Positions 35,604 to 44,610 are shown, numbered from the stretch's first letter. The stretch: 64,000 nt of DNA from Pseudozobellia sp. WGM2 (GCF_017810075.1 NZ_JADNYK010000003.1:62001-126000), one strand, 5' to 3'. Notes: generated by a model not told the origin, from the sequence alone. A program made the numbers and translations.

Positions 35604-38276
35604 ATGTTCAACAGATTCAAACCTTTTGGAAAAGATAAAAGGGGCAAAAAAGCGCATAAAGTTCCACGAAATCTAATCGAAAAGACCAATAAAATTGCAA
35701 AGATTGGCATCTACGAGTTTAACAGCAATACAGGAGAGACTTATTGGAATGCCGTATTAAAAGAGATTTTAGAAGTTTCAGATGATTACAAACCCTCATT
35801 TGATTCAGTTCTTGGTTTTTGTAAAGATGATCAAACCCGCACACAACTTTCTCGATTAAATGCAAATGCCATTGAAACAGGAGAAACCTTCGAGTTCGAA
35901 TATTCTGTAATAAGCGCTAAAGGCAACCTGAGACATATTTGGGCATTCAATCAACCCGAGTTCAACGATGATGATAGCTATAGGCTGTATGGTACATTAA
36001 TCGATATCACAGAACTTAAAAAAAATGAGCAAGCCCTAATACGCAACAAGCATCAATGGAATTTTGTCGAACAAATGGCCATGATCGGCTACTGGTCGTG
36101 GGATGTGGTTATCGATGATTTCAAATGGTCTGATAACGTTTATCGCATCTATGATTTTGAAATTGGCATACCGATGAACTTTGAACGTTTTCTCAGTAAA
36201 GTACACCCAGAAGACCGAGAAATGGTCACAGGCTACGCCGAAGAGTTTAAGCGAACGAAGGTGTTTCGCAAATTCAACCATCGATCTCTACATGAAGACG
36301 GCAGCGTTCATACTATTGAAATAATGGGGCAAATTATCACATCTTCTACCGGCGAAGTGGTAGAAATGGTAGGCACGACCCAAGATATAACTGAGCGAAA
36401 TCAATATGAAAAAGAAGTATTAAAAAACATCCAGCTCTTGAATTTCACTACCCAAATGACTAAAGTAGGTTACTGGGAGTGGGATTCCGTATCTGATGCA
36501 AATACATGGTCAGATACCCTCTATCAGATTTGTGAACGTGAAAAGGGTGATAAATTAACCCATGAGACTTATCTCGAGTATACGCACCCTGATGATAGAG
36601 ACTTTGTAATAGACCAAATCAAAAAGGCTCTTTTAGCAAAGAAGTTACCGGTATTTGAACATCGCCTTGTGGTACCGAGTGGCAACATCAAAATAATTCA
36701 AGTAACGGGTCAGGTCAATTGCAATGAAGAAGGTGAGGTAATCGGTTTGCTCGGCACCTGCCAAGACGTTACTGAGATCAATAAATCACAAGATGAATTA
36801 ATCGAGAAAAACAGATTACTGAATATTGCGGAAGAAATGGCGATGTTGGGATACTGGACATGGAACCCCCATAAGGATGAATTTCGTTGGTCAGACAATT
36901 TATATCGAATTTTTGGTTTTGAAACGGGTATAGAAATGAGCCTTAAATTGCTTTCTACCCGTGTTCACCCCGATGACCAAGAAAAAATTAAGAACATAAC
37001 CCTTGAATTTCTTGATACAAAGGTTTTTCGCAAATTCACCTACCGTATTATACGTGAAAATGAAATTCGAACTCTAGAGGTTACTGGTGATATAATTAAG
37101 AACAAAGACAACCAAGAACTTGAGATTTTCGGTACCACACAAGATATTACGGATAGAATCAAGAACGAATTAGAAATTTTAGATAAGAACAAGTTTCTCA
37201 ATATGGCAGAACAAATGGCCATGAGCGGCCATTGGCGCTGGAAGCCTAATACGGACGAATTTGAATGGTCTGATAACATGTACCGTATCAACGATTTTGA
37301 GCTAGGCACAAAAATGAGTATGGAACTTTTTACAACACGATTTCACCCAGACGACATAGAGCCTGTAAAGATTTTTGGCGCCAAGACTATAGAAACCAAT
37401 ACTTTTAATGATTTCACCCATCGTATCATTCGCACCAATGGCGAGGTTAGAACGCTAAAAGTTATTGGCGAGATCTTAAATGGTGAAAATGATGACGAAG
37501 TTGAATTTGTAGGTGTAACACGGGATATCACCGAACAAATAGCCTCTGAAAAACGACTCTTAGAATCGAACATACGTCTTGATAAAGCTGCGAAAATATT
37601 AACCGCCAAAAATAGAAAGCTGGCCGAGTTCAACCAGATAACGTCACACAATTTAAGGGCACCGGTAAGCAACTTAAACACATTGCTTCATCTATACAAA
37701 GACGAAGCAATGGAGAATAACAAAGAGATTCTCTTTGAAAAGTTCGACAAGGTTATCGGTCATTTGACCCTGACCCTAAATACATTAATAGAATCTTTGA
37801 ATACCGAAAAGCTAAGTTTTGAAGATTTAGAAAGTCTTTCATTTGAAGATATATTAGTGAAAACGGAAGAAATGTTATCTGCTCAGATCATGAACTCAGG
37901 GGCCGTAATCAAATCAGATTTTTCATCGGCGAAAAAAATAACTTATAATAGAATTTACCTTGAAAGTATATTTCTTAATTTAGTCGGTAATGCCATTAAA
38001 TATAGTTCTCCAGAACGGGCCCCAATGATTGAAGTTCGCTCGAGTGTAGAAGATGACAATAGAATCAAACTTGAATTTAAAGATAATGGTCTCGGTATCG
38101 ATTTAAAAAAGCACGGCCATAAACTGTTCGGCTTGAACAAGGTATTTCATCGGCACCCAGAGGCCAAGGGCATCGGTCTATTTTTGACCAAAGCGCAAAT
38201 AGAGGCCATGGGGGGTTCTATATATGCCGAAAGCGAAGTAGATGTTGGAACAACATTTTTTATAAATTTTAGCTAA
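35604..38276 (+). CDS. Soluble multi-PAS sensor histidine kinase (5 PAS domains), paralogue
   Basis: An 890-aa cytoplasmic kinase homologous to its upstream neighbour along its full length. Five PAS_3-like domains run from about residue 25 to 660, each with the aromatic motif (IGYWSW, VGYWEW, LGYWTW, SGHWRW; IGIYEF in the first). It lacks the extra canonical PAS that precedes the kinase core in the first protein. His682 in SHNLRAPVSNL is the phosphoacceptor. The ATP domain shows NLVGNAIKY, DNGLGIDLKKHG and GIGLFLTKAQIEAMGG. The receiver gene follows after five bases. Two cassettes side by side point to tandem duplication followed by gain or loss of PAS units. Confidence 0.93.
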   Translation: MFNRFKPFGKDKRGKKAHKVPRNLIEKTNKIAKIGIYEFNSNTGETYWNAVLKEILEVSDDYKPSFDSVLGFCKDDQTRTQLSRLNANAIETGETFEFEYSVISAKGNLRHIWAFNQPEFNDDDSYRLYGTLIDITELKKNEQALIRNKHQWNFVEQMAMIGYWSWDVVIDDFKWSDNVYRIYDFEIGIPMNFERFLSKVHPEDREMVTGYAEEFKRTKVFRKFNHRSLHEDGSVHTIEIMGQIITSSTGEVVEMVGTTQDITERNQYEKEVLKNIQLLNFTTQMTKVGYWEWDSVSDANTWSDTLYQICEREKGDKLTHETYLEYTHPDDRDFVIDQIKKALLAKKLPVFEHRLVVPSGNIKIIQVTGQVNCNEEGEVIGLLGTCQDVTEINKSQDELIEKNRLLNIAEEMAMLGYWTWNPHKDEFRWSDNLYRIFGFETGIEMSLKLLSTRVHPDDQEKIKNITLEFLDTKVFRKFTYRIIRENEIRTLEVTGDIIKNKDNQELEIFGTTQDITDRIKNELEILDKNKFLNMAEQMAMSGHWRWKPNTDEFEWSDNMYRINDFELGTKMSMELFTTRFHPDDIEPVKIFGAKTIETNTFNDFTHRIIRTNGEVRTLKVIGEILNGENDDEVEFVGVTRDITEQIASEKRLLESNIRLDKAAKILTAKNRKLAEFNQITSHNLRAPVSNLNTLLHLYKDEAMENNKEILFEKFDKVIGHLTLTLNTLIESLNTEKLSFEDLESLSFEDILVKTEEMLSAQIMNSGAVIKSDFSSAKKITYNRIYLESIFLNLVGNAIKYSSPERAPMIEVRSSVEDDNRIKLEFKDNGLGIDLKKHGHKLFGLNKVFHRHPEAKGIGLFLTKAQIEAMGGSIYAESEVDVGTTFFINFS
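35706..37607 (+). repeat. Five-unit PAS array, 381-nt period
   Basis: The glycine codons of the five motifs lie at 35706, 36087, 36468, 36849 and 37227. The first three intervals are 381 bases and the last is 378, a one-codon loss in the fourth unit, where RENEIRT aligns to HEDGSVHT-like turns of its sisters. Confidence 0.88.
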
Positions 38277-38281
38277 CTCAA

Positions 38282-38698
38282 ATGAACGAAAATCTTAACG
38301 TCTGTATAGTTGATGATGATGACATCTATCAATTTACCATGACACTCACTCTAGAGTCTTTTAAAGACATTGATAAAATCATAGTTTTTAATGACGGTGC
38401 CGAAGCCTTGGATTTTATGTTGAGCAACCTCAACAATGAAGAAGAACTGCCAGACGTTATCTTTTTAGATATTGATATGCCCATCATGGATGGGTTTCAA
38501 TTCATGGAAGAATACGTCAAGATCAAGCCGAAAGTTGGTAAGAAAATCATCATTTATATGGTATCTTCATCTGTAGATCCATCCGATATTCGAAGGGCTA
38601 AAAACATAAGTGCCATTTCAGATTATATAGTAAAGCCTATTGAAGAAGGGCAGTTGAAGTCTATACTTGCCGAATTGAGAGATAATGGTAAAATTTAG
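38282..38698 (+). CDS. Single-domain response regulator (CheY-like), paralogue
   Basis: A 138-aa lone receiver, the same length as the regulator at 34936 and alike through most of its sequence. Key residues are the acidic DDDD near 11-14, Asp63 in FLDIDMPIMDG, SSSVD, and the Lys in IVKPIEEG. It follows its kinase by five bases. With no output domain, it probably acts by protein contact; whether the two regulators accept phosphate from both kinases is open. Confidence 0.95.
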   Translation: MNENLNVCIVDDDDIYQFTMTLTLESFKDIDKIIVFNDGAEALDFMLSNLNNEEELPDVIFLDIDMPIMDGFQFMEEYVKIKPKVGKKIIIYMVSSSVDPSDIRRAKNISAISDYIVKPIEEGQLKSILAELRDNGKI

Positions 38699-38819
38699 AT
38701 GAACGCATATCGCTTACCTATAGTTGATCTTCAAAGCTAAAGGTTAAGATAAAGGTAAGATTGGCTGATTTGCTTTTCCTTTAAGGCCATATTCACGAAC
38801 TTCGTGAAAAAGCATATAC
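38699..38819. other. Spacer with a 17-base inverted repeat before the nucleotidase gene
   Basis: An inverted repeat with 8-bp arms and one central base (TTCACGAA-c-TTCGTGAA) occupies 38792-38808, ending 11 bases before the next ATG. It could be an operator or an mRNA hairpin over the ribosome-binding region. Confidence 0.45.
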
Positions 38820-39341
38820 ATGGTTATATTTGTTGATATGGATGAGGTAATGGCAGACACCTACGGAGCCCATATAGAAATTTACAATAAAGAATTTAAA
38901 GAATGTCTAACGCTCGAAACCTGTATGGGTCACGAAGTTTGGCATACCGTACCGAAAGACAGACAATTGAGTGTAAAGAACCACGCTCGAAACAAAGGTT
39001 TTTTTAGAGGTTTAAAACCTATTGCCGATAGCAAGGCAGTTTTAAGAGAGTTGAGCTTAAGCCACGAAGTTTATATTGCCTCTGCGGCGATGCAGTTTCC
39101 TAATTCTCTAGAAGAGAAATCAGAATGGCTCGATGAGCATTTTCCCTTTATACCTTGGCAGCAAAGAATTTTGTGTGGGCACAAGCATATTTTAAAAGGT
39201 GATGTTCTAATTGATGACCGCAGTTATAATCTTGAAAGTTTCGAAGGTAGGTCTCTTATGTTCACCTCACCGCACAATGTAAATATTTCTGGCTTCGAAC
39301 GCGCAGATAATTGGCAAGAAATTGCAGAGAAACTACTTTAA
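38820..39341 (+). CDS. 5'(3')-deoxyribonucleotidase-like HAD phosphatase
   Basis: A 173-aa HAD protein of the NT5C type, which dephosphorylates deoxyribonucleotides and helps balance the dNTP pool. Motif I is VDMDEVMADT at residues 5-14, the Ser of motif II lies in VYIASAAMQ near 88, a Lys in HKHILKGD near 125, and motif IV is VLIDDRSYNLESF near 132. The 3' end overlaps the convergent rhodanese gene by nine bases. Substrate inferred from the family. Confidence 0.87.
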   Translation: MVIFVDMDEVMADTYGAHIEIYNKEFKECLTLETCMGHEVWHTVPKDRQLSVKNHARNKGFFRGLKPIADSKAVLRELSLSHEVYIASAAMQFPNSLEEKSEWLDEHFPFIPWQQRILCGHKHILKGDVLIDDRSYNLESFEGRSLMFTSPHNVNISGFERADNWQEIAEKLL

Positions 39342-39698
39342 TCCTTTTTTCTTAGAAACGTAAGCGTCGTACCCACCTTTGAGGTCGATTACTCTTTCGA
39401 ACCCGAGAGAATCAAGAAATTTTGCCGCCTTTGCACTGCGCCCCCCTTTTTTGCAATACACATAAACAGGCTTGTTCTTGTTTAAATCTTTGGCCGTTTC
39501 TAGAAATTCGTTGCCCAACCAGTCGATATTAATCGATTGCTCGATATGACCTTTGTTGTATTCTTGAGGTGTTCTCACATCTAGCAATATGCCTGTTTCG
39601 ACATCTTCGAATGTGAGTTCTGTTATAGACTTCGAATCGGTTTCGTCACACCCGAACAAAATTGACGCAAACAACAATACTAAAATAATCTTTCTCAT
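39333..39698 (-). CDS. Rhodanese-domain lipoprotein
   Basis: A 121-aa envelope protein. The lipoprotein signal ends in ILFGC near residue 17, followed by a single rhodanese domain with LLDVRTPQEYNKGHI near 42 and the active-site loop YCKKGGRSAKAA near 85, the nucleophilic cysteine being present. Such proteins bind or move sulfane sulfur in the periplasm. The ATG at 39698 starts the signal sequence; an upstream in-frame ATG would add ten residues ahead of it and is unlikely. Confidence 0.9.
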   Translation of the reverse strand: MRKIILVLLFASILFGCDETDSKSITELTFEDVETGILLDVRTPQEYNKGHIEQSINIDWLGNEFLETAKDLNKNKPVYVYCKKGGRSAKAAKFLDSLGFERVIDLKGGYDAYVSKKKGLK

Positions 39699-39831
39699 AT
39701 GAGCAGAGATTTTACCAATAGCATTCAACTCTACGGTAGTTTTACAAATTTACTAGAGCTAAGTATTGATTACAACTAACATTCAACAAACTTAGACTTT
39801 CGCTAGACAACCTGTCTAAAATTTAAATAAA

Positions 39832-39866
39832 AAAGAGATGCACCTCTAGTAATCTATCATCTCTTT
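39832..39866 (-). terminator. Terminator of the YwqK-like gene
   Basis: Read on the minus strand, nine-bp arms (AAAGAGATG / CATCTCTTT) enclose a 17-base loop and are followed by a T-rich run. It lies 21 bases after the stop at 39887. Confidence 0.65.
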
Positions 39867-39886
39867 AATATTAAAAAAATAAGTGG

Positions 39887-42445
39887 CTAAAATAAATCGG
39901 CAGAACTAATTCGGTCAGTGGGTATAATCATCTTTGACAAATAAGTAGTGATCATACTACCATCCCTTATCATTTCTTCGCCCTTAAAAATGGTCTCACC
40001 TAATTCATTCTTAATCTCGACCCTTATTTTTTGTGCTTCTTTGCTAATAATGAAGTATGATTCATCGTTTTGATATGAATACCCTTTAACGTACACTGTA
40101 CCTTTTTCGAAAACACCATCTTTGAATATCGCCCTACTCGTCTCTTTACCTTCTTCATTAAATCGAACGACCTCACCATCTACCAAACCAGTATCGCTCA
40201 CCGAATACAATAATCTTTTTTTATTGGTTTCACCGTGATAGAAAACAGTTTCTTTTTCATAGCCATTTTCGAACGAAGTTATGATTTTACCCAGTTTATC
40301 AGATTTGACTCGCTTAGTCAAATGTCCGTTTTTATAGGTCTCCCTTTCAGCCGGTCTGCCTGAAATCGACTCTCTAATCAATGTACCCTCAATAGGTCTG
40401 CCATTTTCATAGCTAAGGGTAGAAATTATATTTCCATCCCCATCAAAATAAGTGCTTAGACCATTTAATTTGTCATTTTTGTAATTTGCAGTTCGCGTTA
40501 AGCCTCCCTGATAATCATAATAGTTGAAAAGCCCTTCTGCACTATCGTTTACGTATTGACCCTCTTCAAGTATATTTTTTGCGTCGTAGCCCAATTTTGA
40601 GTACGAGCCATTTCGTTGCCCGTTCTTTATCTCGTATAAACTACGTTGTGAACGGTCATACAAGGCACCCTCCCATGGTTTTTGATTTTTAAAGGTTAGC
40701 TTCGCCAGTTGTTTCCCATAAATATCGTAGAAAGTTGCGCAGCAGTCAATATCAAAATCTTCTATTAGAACTGCATTGACTTCTCCTCCCCTTCTATTAG
40801 GACCATAGGTATACTCCTTTGATTTTATTTCATGTCCGTTTTTCCTAATCTTCATCAATCGCAAAGCATCAGATTCAGAAAAGAATTCATACATAGCGCC
40901 TTCCTTTTTTACATAATCGTACTCCCCCAGACTACTACCATCTTTATCGAAAAATTTACCATATGATTTATCGTAGCCCAAATAATCTATTTCACTTTGC
41001 TTATTTCCGTTACTATAAAACAAAATTTCTTTTTCCTTTTTAAAACCATCTTCGCCAAATATTTCAATACGTTTAAACGTGGAATGCCCCCCTTTAGCTA
41101 TCATTCTTTTTCTGAAAGTAATACGTTTATGCATTAGGCCCTTTTGATATGTTTCTATTGAAGTGATATCATGATCATAATTAACAGTGAACCTTTCTCC
41201 CTCAAATGGTTTCGGATAGTTATCATCTGAAGTGTATGTCAACTTGCCCAAAATGTTTCCTTCTTTGTCATAAAAAGTTTCAACACCCCTATCGTTTTCA
41301 CTAAACCGAATTCTGGTATCATGATAGTAAACCACTGTTGAAATCACTTTTCCATCTTTATAGGTAGCCTGACGATCGTCAATTATTTCGGTGCCGGCCA
41401 CTGGCAAGTAGCCTTCATAGGTTACACGGGCAATTTCTTCACCATTTTTATTGAAGTTGATCTGTGCTTTTTTAAGACCAGACTCATATTCTGTCTTGGT
41501 CTTTACCGATTGATCTTTATAACGTAATTCTTCAGATACGACTTGACCATTTTTATATGCAGTAAGCCCTTTTATCAATTCGTTATCAGGTTCATTATAA
41601 CTCCCGAAGAAAAAATATTGTGTTCCGTCTATGGGTTTCAGATAGCCACCTTCAACCTTAAATTCAACAGTACCCAACTTTTTGCCATTGGTCGAAAAAA
41701 ATGTTTTTTCAAGATCTGGTTCGTTAAATTTTTCACGTATTTGACCGTTGCGATAATAAAAGTCTTTATTAAATACATACCCTTTATTTGTATAGTATCT
41801 AATTTCACGAACTTGCATCGGGTTTCTGTAATAATCGACTTCGGTGCCTTTTACAACACCCTCTCTAGTAATTTGTCGTTTACCAATATACTTACCGTTC
41901 TGCCCATAGTATTTTGTAAAATAAGTATCCTTTTTAAAATCGGTCGACCTGTAAGTCTCATAGCGAAGGCCCTCGATATCATCACGATGCATTACTTCTA
42001 CAATGGTGTCTCCTTTTTTCTTAGTGTATAAATACATGCCACCGCCGCAACTTATATTTTTTTCACCGCTCACATAACGATTGTTCTTGAATTTGGCATT
42101 CAATTTCTTATCATCAAGAACAGAAATAAACTCGCCATTCAAACTGCCATGGGTATAGTTACCTTGCTGAAGAATACTGCCATCTTCATTATACCACGTT
42201 ACCTGCCCTTCCCAAATTTCTTTGGTCTCGCTTTTCGAGAAGCCGTTCATCTGTAATTTGCCAGATATAAAATAGTCTCGCAAATGAAAAAGCTCTCCCT
42301 TTTTCTCAATGGGAAGCCGGTAGTAGGCCGCACTATCTTTAACCGTCAATTGCCAGTTAGCATCGAAATATTGGGTTACTTGTGCGCTTGACCCAAATAC
42401 ACAGAGAAAGAAAAAAAGAAAAACAAATAAAAATTTATTGAACAT
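39887..42445 (-). CDS. Large exported YwqK/MORN-like repeat protein
   Basis: Signal peptide at residues 1-22 (ends GSSAQ), then about 800 residues of short beta repeats with motifs such as Y--NG-----I-Y, ENG-P-EGT and NYKNDKLNGLSTYFDGDGN. These match the MORN-like repeats found in proteins annotated as YwqK-family antitoxins. I count well over ten units; they are irregular, with a clear cluster near 610-700. The antitoxin label is a database tradition, and nothing here shows a toxin partner. A long extracytoplasmic beta-sheet solenoid is the likeliest structure. Function unknown. Confidence 0.85.
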   Translation of the reverse strand: MFNKFLFVFLFFFLCVFGSSAQVTQYFDANWQLTVKDSAAYYRLPIEKKGELFHLRDYFISGKLQMNGFSKSETKEIWEGQVTWYNEDGSILQQGNYTHGSLNGEFISVLDDKKLNAKFKNNRYVSGEKNISCGGGMYLYTKKKGDTIVEVMHRDDIEGLRYETYRSTDFKKDTYFTKYYGQNGKYIGKRQITREGVVKGTEVDYYRNPMQVREIRYYTNKGYVFNKDFYYRNGQIREKFNEPDLEKTFFSTNGKKLGTVEFKVEGGYLKPIDGTQYFFFGSYNEPDNELIKGLTAYKNGQVVSEELRYKDQSVKTKTEYESGLKKAQINFNKNGEEIARVTYEGYLPVAGTEIIDDRQATYKDGKVISTVVYYHDTRIRFSENDRGVETFYDKEGNILGKLTYTSDDNYPKPFEGERFTVNYDHDITSIETYQKGLMHKRITFRKRMIAKGGHSTFKRIEIFGEDGFKKEKEILFYSNGNKQSEIDYLGYDKSYGKFFDKDGSSLGEYDYVKKEGAMYEFFSESDALRLMKIRKNGHEIKSKEYTYGPNRRGGEVNAVLIEDFDIDCCATFYDIYGKQLAKLTFKNQKPWEGALYDRSQRSLYEIKNGQRNGSYSKLGYDAKNILEEGQYVNDSAEGLFNYYDYQGGLTRTANYKNDKLNGLSTYFDGDGNIISTLSYENGRPIEGTLIRESISGRPAERETYKNGHLTKRVKSDKLGKIITSFENGYEKETVFYHGETNKKRLLYSVSDTGLVDGEVVRFNEEGKETSRAIFKDGVFEKGTVYVKGYSYQNDESYFIISKEAQKIRVEIKNELGETIFKGEEMIRDGSMITTYLSKMIIPTDRISSADLF

Positions 42446-42704
42446 ATTATATGCCTTTATTGTTATGAAGAACGAAGTTACAATAGGTGAATTGTGTTCT
42501 TATCACTGAATTCAGTGAAATGCATCGAACTGCATCGGCATTATTGCAGTCTTATAGCTTTAAGGGTAACCATGTTCCTATTCTTTACCTTTTCGTGAAA
42601 TTTCTGTGATATGTATTTACTTATTTTGAAAGAGGCTCATTGTACATTTATAAAAAATAGATGTCATTTTATTAAAAGCAAAGGTTTAATCTTAACTAAG
42701 AGGT
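42446..42704. other. Divergent region with a 16-bp palindrome
   Basis: A perfect palindrome, TCACTGAATTCAGTGA, lies at 42503-42518, and a direct repeat TGCATCG occurs at 42521-42527 and 42531-42537. No strong -7 box was found for either flanking gene. Confidence 0.45.
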
Positions 42705-43349
42705 ATGGCAGCAATCAAGTATCAAGGCAGTGAAGAACAAAATATGCACGTTGTTAAATCAAATTCTCGTAATTTTGATCAGGATCAAACAACAATGGCA
42801 GAAAACCGTTTACAACCCCATACTTGGGTAGATGCATATGCCGACTATCTGTTCAATTATGCGATAGCACGAATTAGTGATGCCGAAATGGCCAAAGATT
42901 TGGTTCAAGAAACCTTTTTGGCAGGTTTAAAATCTGCGAAAAATTATAAAGGTGATGCTGCTGAACGCACATGGTTGATCGCCATACTCAAACGTAAGGT
43001 TATCGACCATTACCGCAAAATCAACTCAAAAAAAGGAAAGGCAGAAGTGCGGGTCAACTACAGTGCACAGACCGATGCGGAAGGTGATTGGTTAGAAGAA
43101 CAAGTATCAGATCCCTTCAGTAACTTTGAACACAGTGAACTAGAGAACGAAGAATTAGGTATGGCGATCCAGTCTTGTATTGGCAAATTACCTAAAAAGC
43201 AAGCTCAAGTTTTTACCATGAAAACGGTACAAGGTATTAGTACCGAAGATATTTGTAATGAACTTGATATCAATCCGTCTAATTTGTGGGTAATGATTCA
43301 CAGGGCGAGAACATCTCTTATGGGATGCTTGAACCAGAATTGGTTTTAG
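42705..43349 (+). CDS. ECF-type RNA polymerase sigma factor
   Basis: A 214-aa group 4 sigma factor. Region 2 contains YADYLFNYAIARISD and DLVQETFLAGLKSAKNYKG, with the ERTWLIAILKRKVIDHYRK helix near residues 87-105. Region 4 (about 150-210) has LPKKQAQVFTMKTVQGISTEDIC and NLWVMIHRARTSL. ECF factors redirect RNA polymerase to stress or envelope genes. The start is uncertain: ATG codons at 42744 and 42795 are also possible, and the last would give the commonest family N-terminus. A small Zn-binding protein follows and is its likely regulator. Confidence 0.92.
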   Translation: MAAIKYQGSEEQNMHVVKSNSRNFDQDQTTMAENRLQPHTWVDAYADYLFNYAIARISDAEMAKDLVQETFLAGLKSAKNYKGDAAERTWLIAILKRKVIDHYRKINSKKGKAEVRVNYSAQTDAEGDWLEEQVSDPFSNFEHSELENEELGMAIQSCIGKLPKKQAQVFTMKTVQGISTEDICNELDINPSNLWVMIHRARTSLMGCLNQNWF

Positions 43350-43462
43350 GTGATAACGATAATTGACTCAGGTAATTATAAGTATTCTGTTCTAGTGACG
43401 AGATGAGCAATATAATCAGGCCTACGACAACGAACATACTAAACGGAATAAAGAATAGAACT

Positions 43463-43696
43463 ATGATGATATCTTGCGAAAAAGCCGCTATCATTTGTAA
43501 TAAAACACAATATCGAGAGGCTACCTTCTTCGAAAAGATGAAGCTCAAATTTCATTTGCTCGTATGCCGCACTTGTTCTAAATTCAGTAAAAAGAACACA
43601 CATTTCACTTCACTATGTAATCAAGCCAATCTACAAAGCTTATCGAATAAAGATAAAGAACTAATGAAAGACAAACTTAAAACTAGAGAGCCATAA
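43463..43696 (+). CDS. Small zinc-finger protein, probable anti-sigma partner
   Basis: A 77-aa soluble protein. It opens MMISCEKAAIICNK and contains HLLVCRTC, an H-x3-C-x2-C motif like the zinc-binding anti-sigma (ZAS) signature, with further cysteines upstream (Cys-x6-Cys). It lacks the membrane segment found in many anti-sigma factors. It lies 113 bases after the ECF sigma gene on the same strand, which supports a regulatory link. The ATG at 43463 was chosen over an upstream in-frame start because the residues before it are low in protein-like character. Its 3' end overlaps the next, opposite gene by 14 bases. Confidence 0.75.
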   Translation: MMISCEKAAIICNKTQYREATFFEKMKLKFHLLVCRTCSKFSKKNTHFTSLCNQANLQSLSNKDKELMKDKLKTREP

Positions 43697-44513
43697 TACC
43701 TTGAGCCGATAAATGAAACCCCCACAGCACAATCGGTATTGATTCTACCCAAAATGAAGAAAAATAACGCTTTTGTTTACGCCTTGTAAAAAACATCAAG
43801 AAACCGAGAGCTAAGAAGAGTATACCGGCAACCACTAATTCACCCGTTGTTACCGAGTCTTTTAAGAGTACCAAGAAATAAAGTGGCATGTTGATGAGTG
43901 CCCCGATAATTTTAGTCTGACCCACACCATATCTTTGCGGTAATGTTTGTAGTTCAATATCGTCATATACCAAATCTCGAATTTCAAACGGTATAATTAA
44001 AATAAACACGAACAAAAACCGCCTGAAAGCTTCGACTCCTGTATCCCACCAGGCCACCTCACCCGCATCAAGTGCCGGAAGCACTACAGTAGTACCTGAC
44101 CACACCAAGGCCACAACGAACATCTTGATACCGCCCCAACTTCTGAGTTTTCGTGAATGGGGCAATACCGGTAAAGTATAGATAAAAGTCAAAATAGAAA
44201 GAAAAACTAGGGCAAACCAAATTTTTCGAGGAAGAAAATAAGCATGATACATTGCAAAACCGAAAGCAATGAAACTCGCACCTTGAATATTTTTATGGTA
44301 TCTATTGGCTACTAGAATATACTTTTTGGCCTCGACACCATATTTCATAAAGTTATAGCAAACGATAGTGCCAAAAAACAAGAACCAAGCAAGATGTTGG
44401 TCTATCGTTATTTTAAGAAGGATGCCGGTTACATTGACCAATGCAAATACCGAAAATGCCACATGAATGCTAGCATCGATATAAAAGTCGAAAACACGCT
44501 GTAACCACTTCAT
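43683..44513 (-). CDS. UbiA-like polytopic membrane protein
   Basis: A 276-aa protein with about eight hydrophobic helices. Residues 179-192 (RDLVYDDIELQTLP) match the second Asp-rich motif of UbiA prenyltransferases. The first motif, normally N-D-x3-D, is replaced near residues 52-60 by CYNFMKYGV, so prenyl-diphosphate chemistry may be lost or changed. No quinone or carotenoid genes are adjacent. The frame is intact and the gene is convergent with the zinc-finger gene. A -7-like box (TACATTTG on the minus strand, 44518-44525) lies almost on the ATG. Confidence 0.8.
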   Translation of the reverse strand: MKWLQRVFDFYIDASIHVAFSVFALVNVTGILLKITIDQHLAWFLFFGTIVCYNFMKYGVEAKKYILVANRYHKNIQGASFIAFGFAMYHAYFLPRKIWFALVFLSILTFIYTLPVLPHSRKLRSWGGIKMFVVALVWSGTTVVLPALDAGEVAWWDTGVEAFRRFLFVFILIIPFEIRDLVYDDIELQTLPQRYGVGQTKIIGALINMPLYFLVLLKDSVTTGELVVAGILFLALGFLMFFTRRKQKRYFSSFWVESIPIVLWGFHLSAQGIMAL

Positions 44514-44610
44514 TAAACAAATGTAACTAAAGTGTTTATAAGGTTTATTTATGGTTAAAAACTTTCTTGCCGTTAATCGACAAATGGCACAATTTATCTC
44601 AATTTATGCC

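Noticed and set aside
41543-42031. 162-codon plus-strand frame inside the YwqK-like gene
   Set aside because: Antisense to a clear repeat-protein gene with signal peptide; Phe/Ile-rich, as expected from the reverse of Lys/Asn-rich codons.
39887-42445. Toxin-antitoxin system suggested by the YwqK label
   Set aside because: The protein is exported and very long, and no toxin gene is adjacent; the antitoxin label is not supported here.
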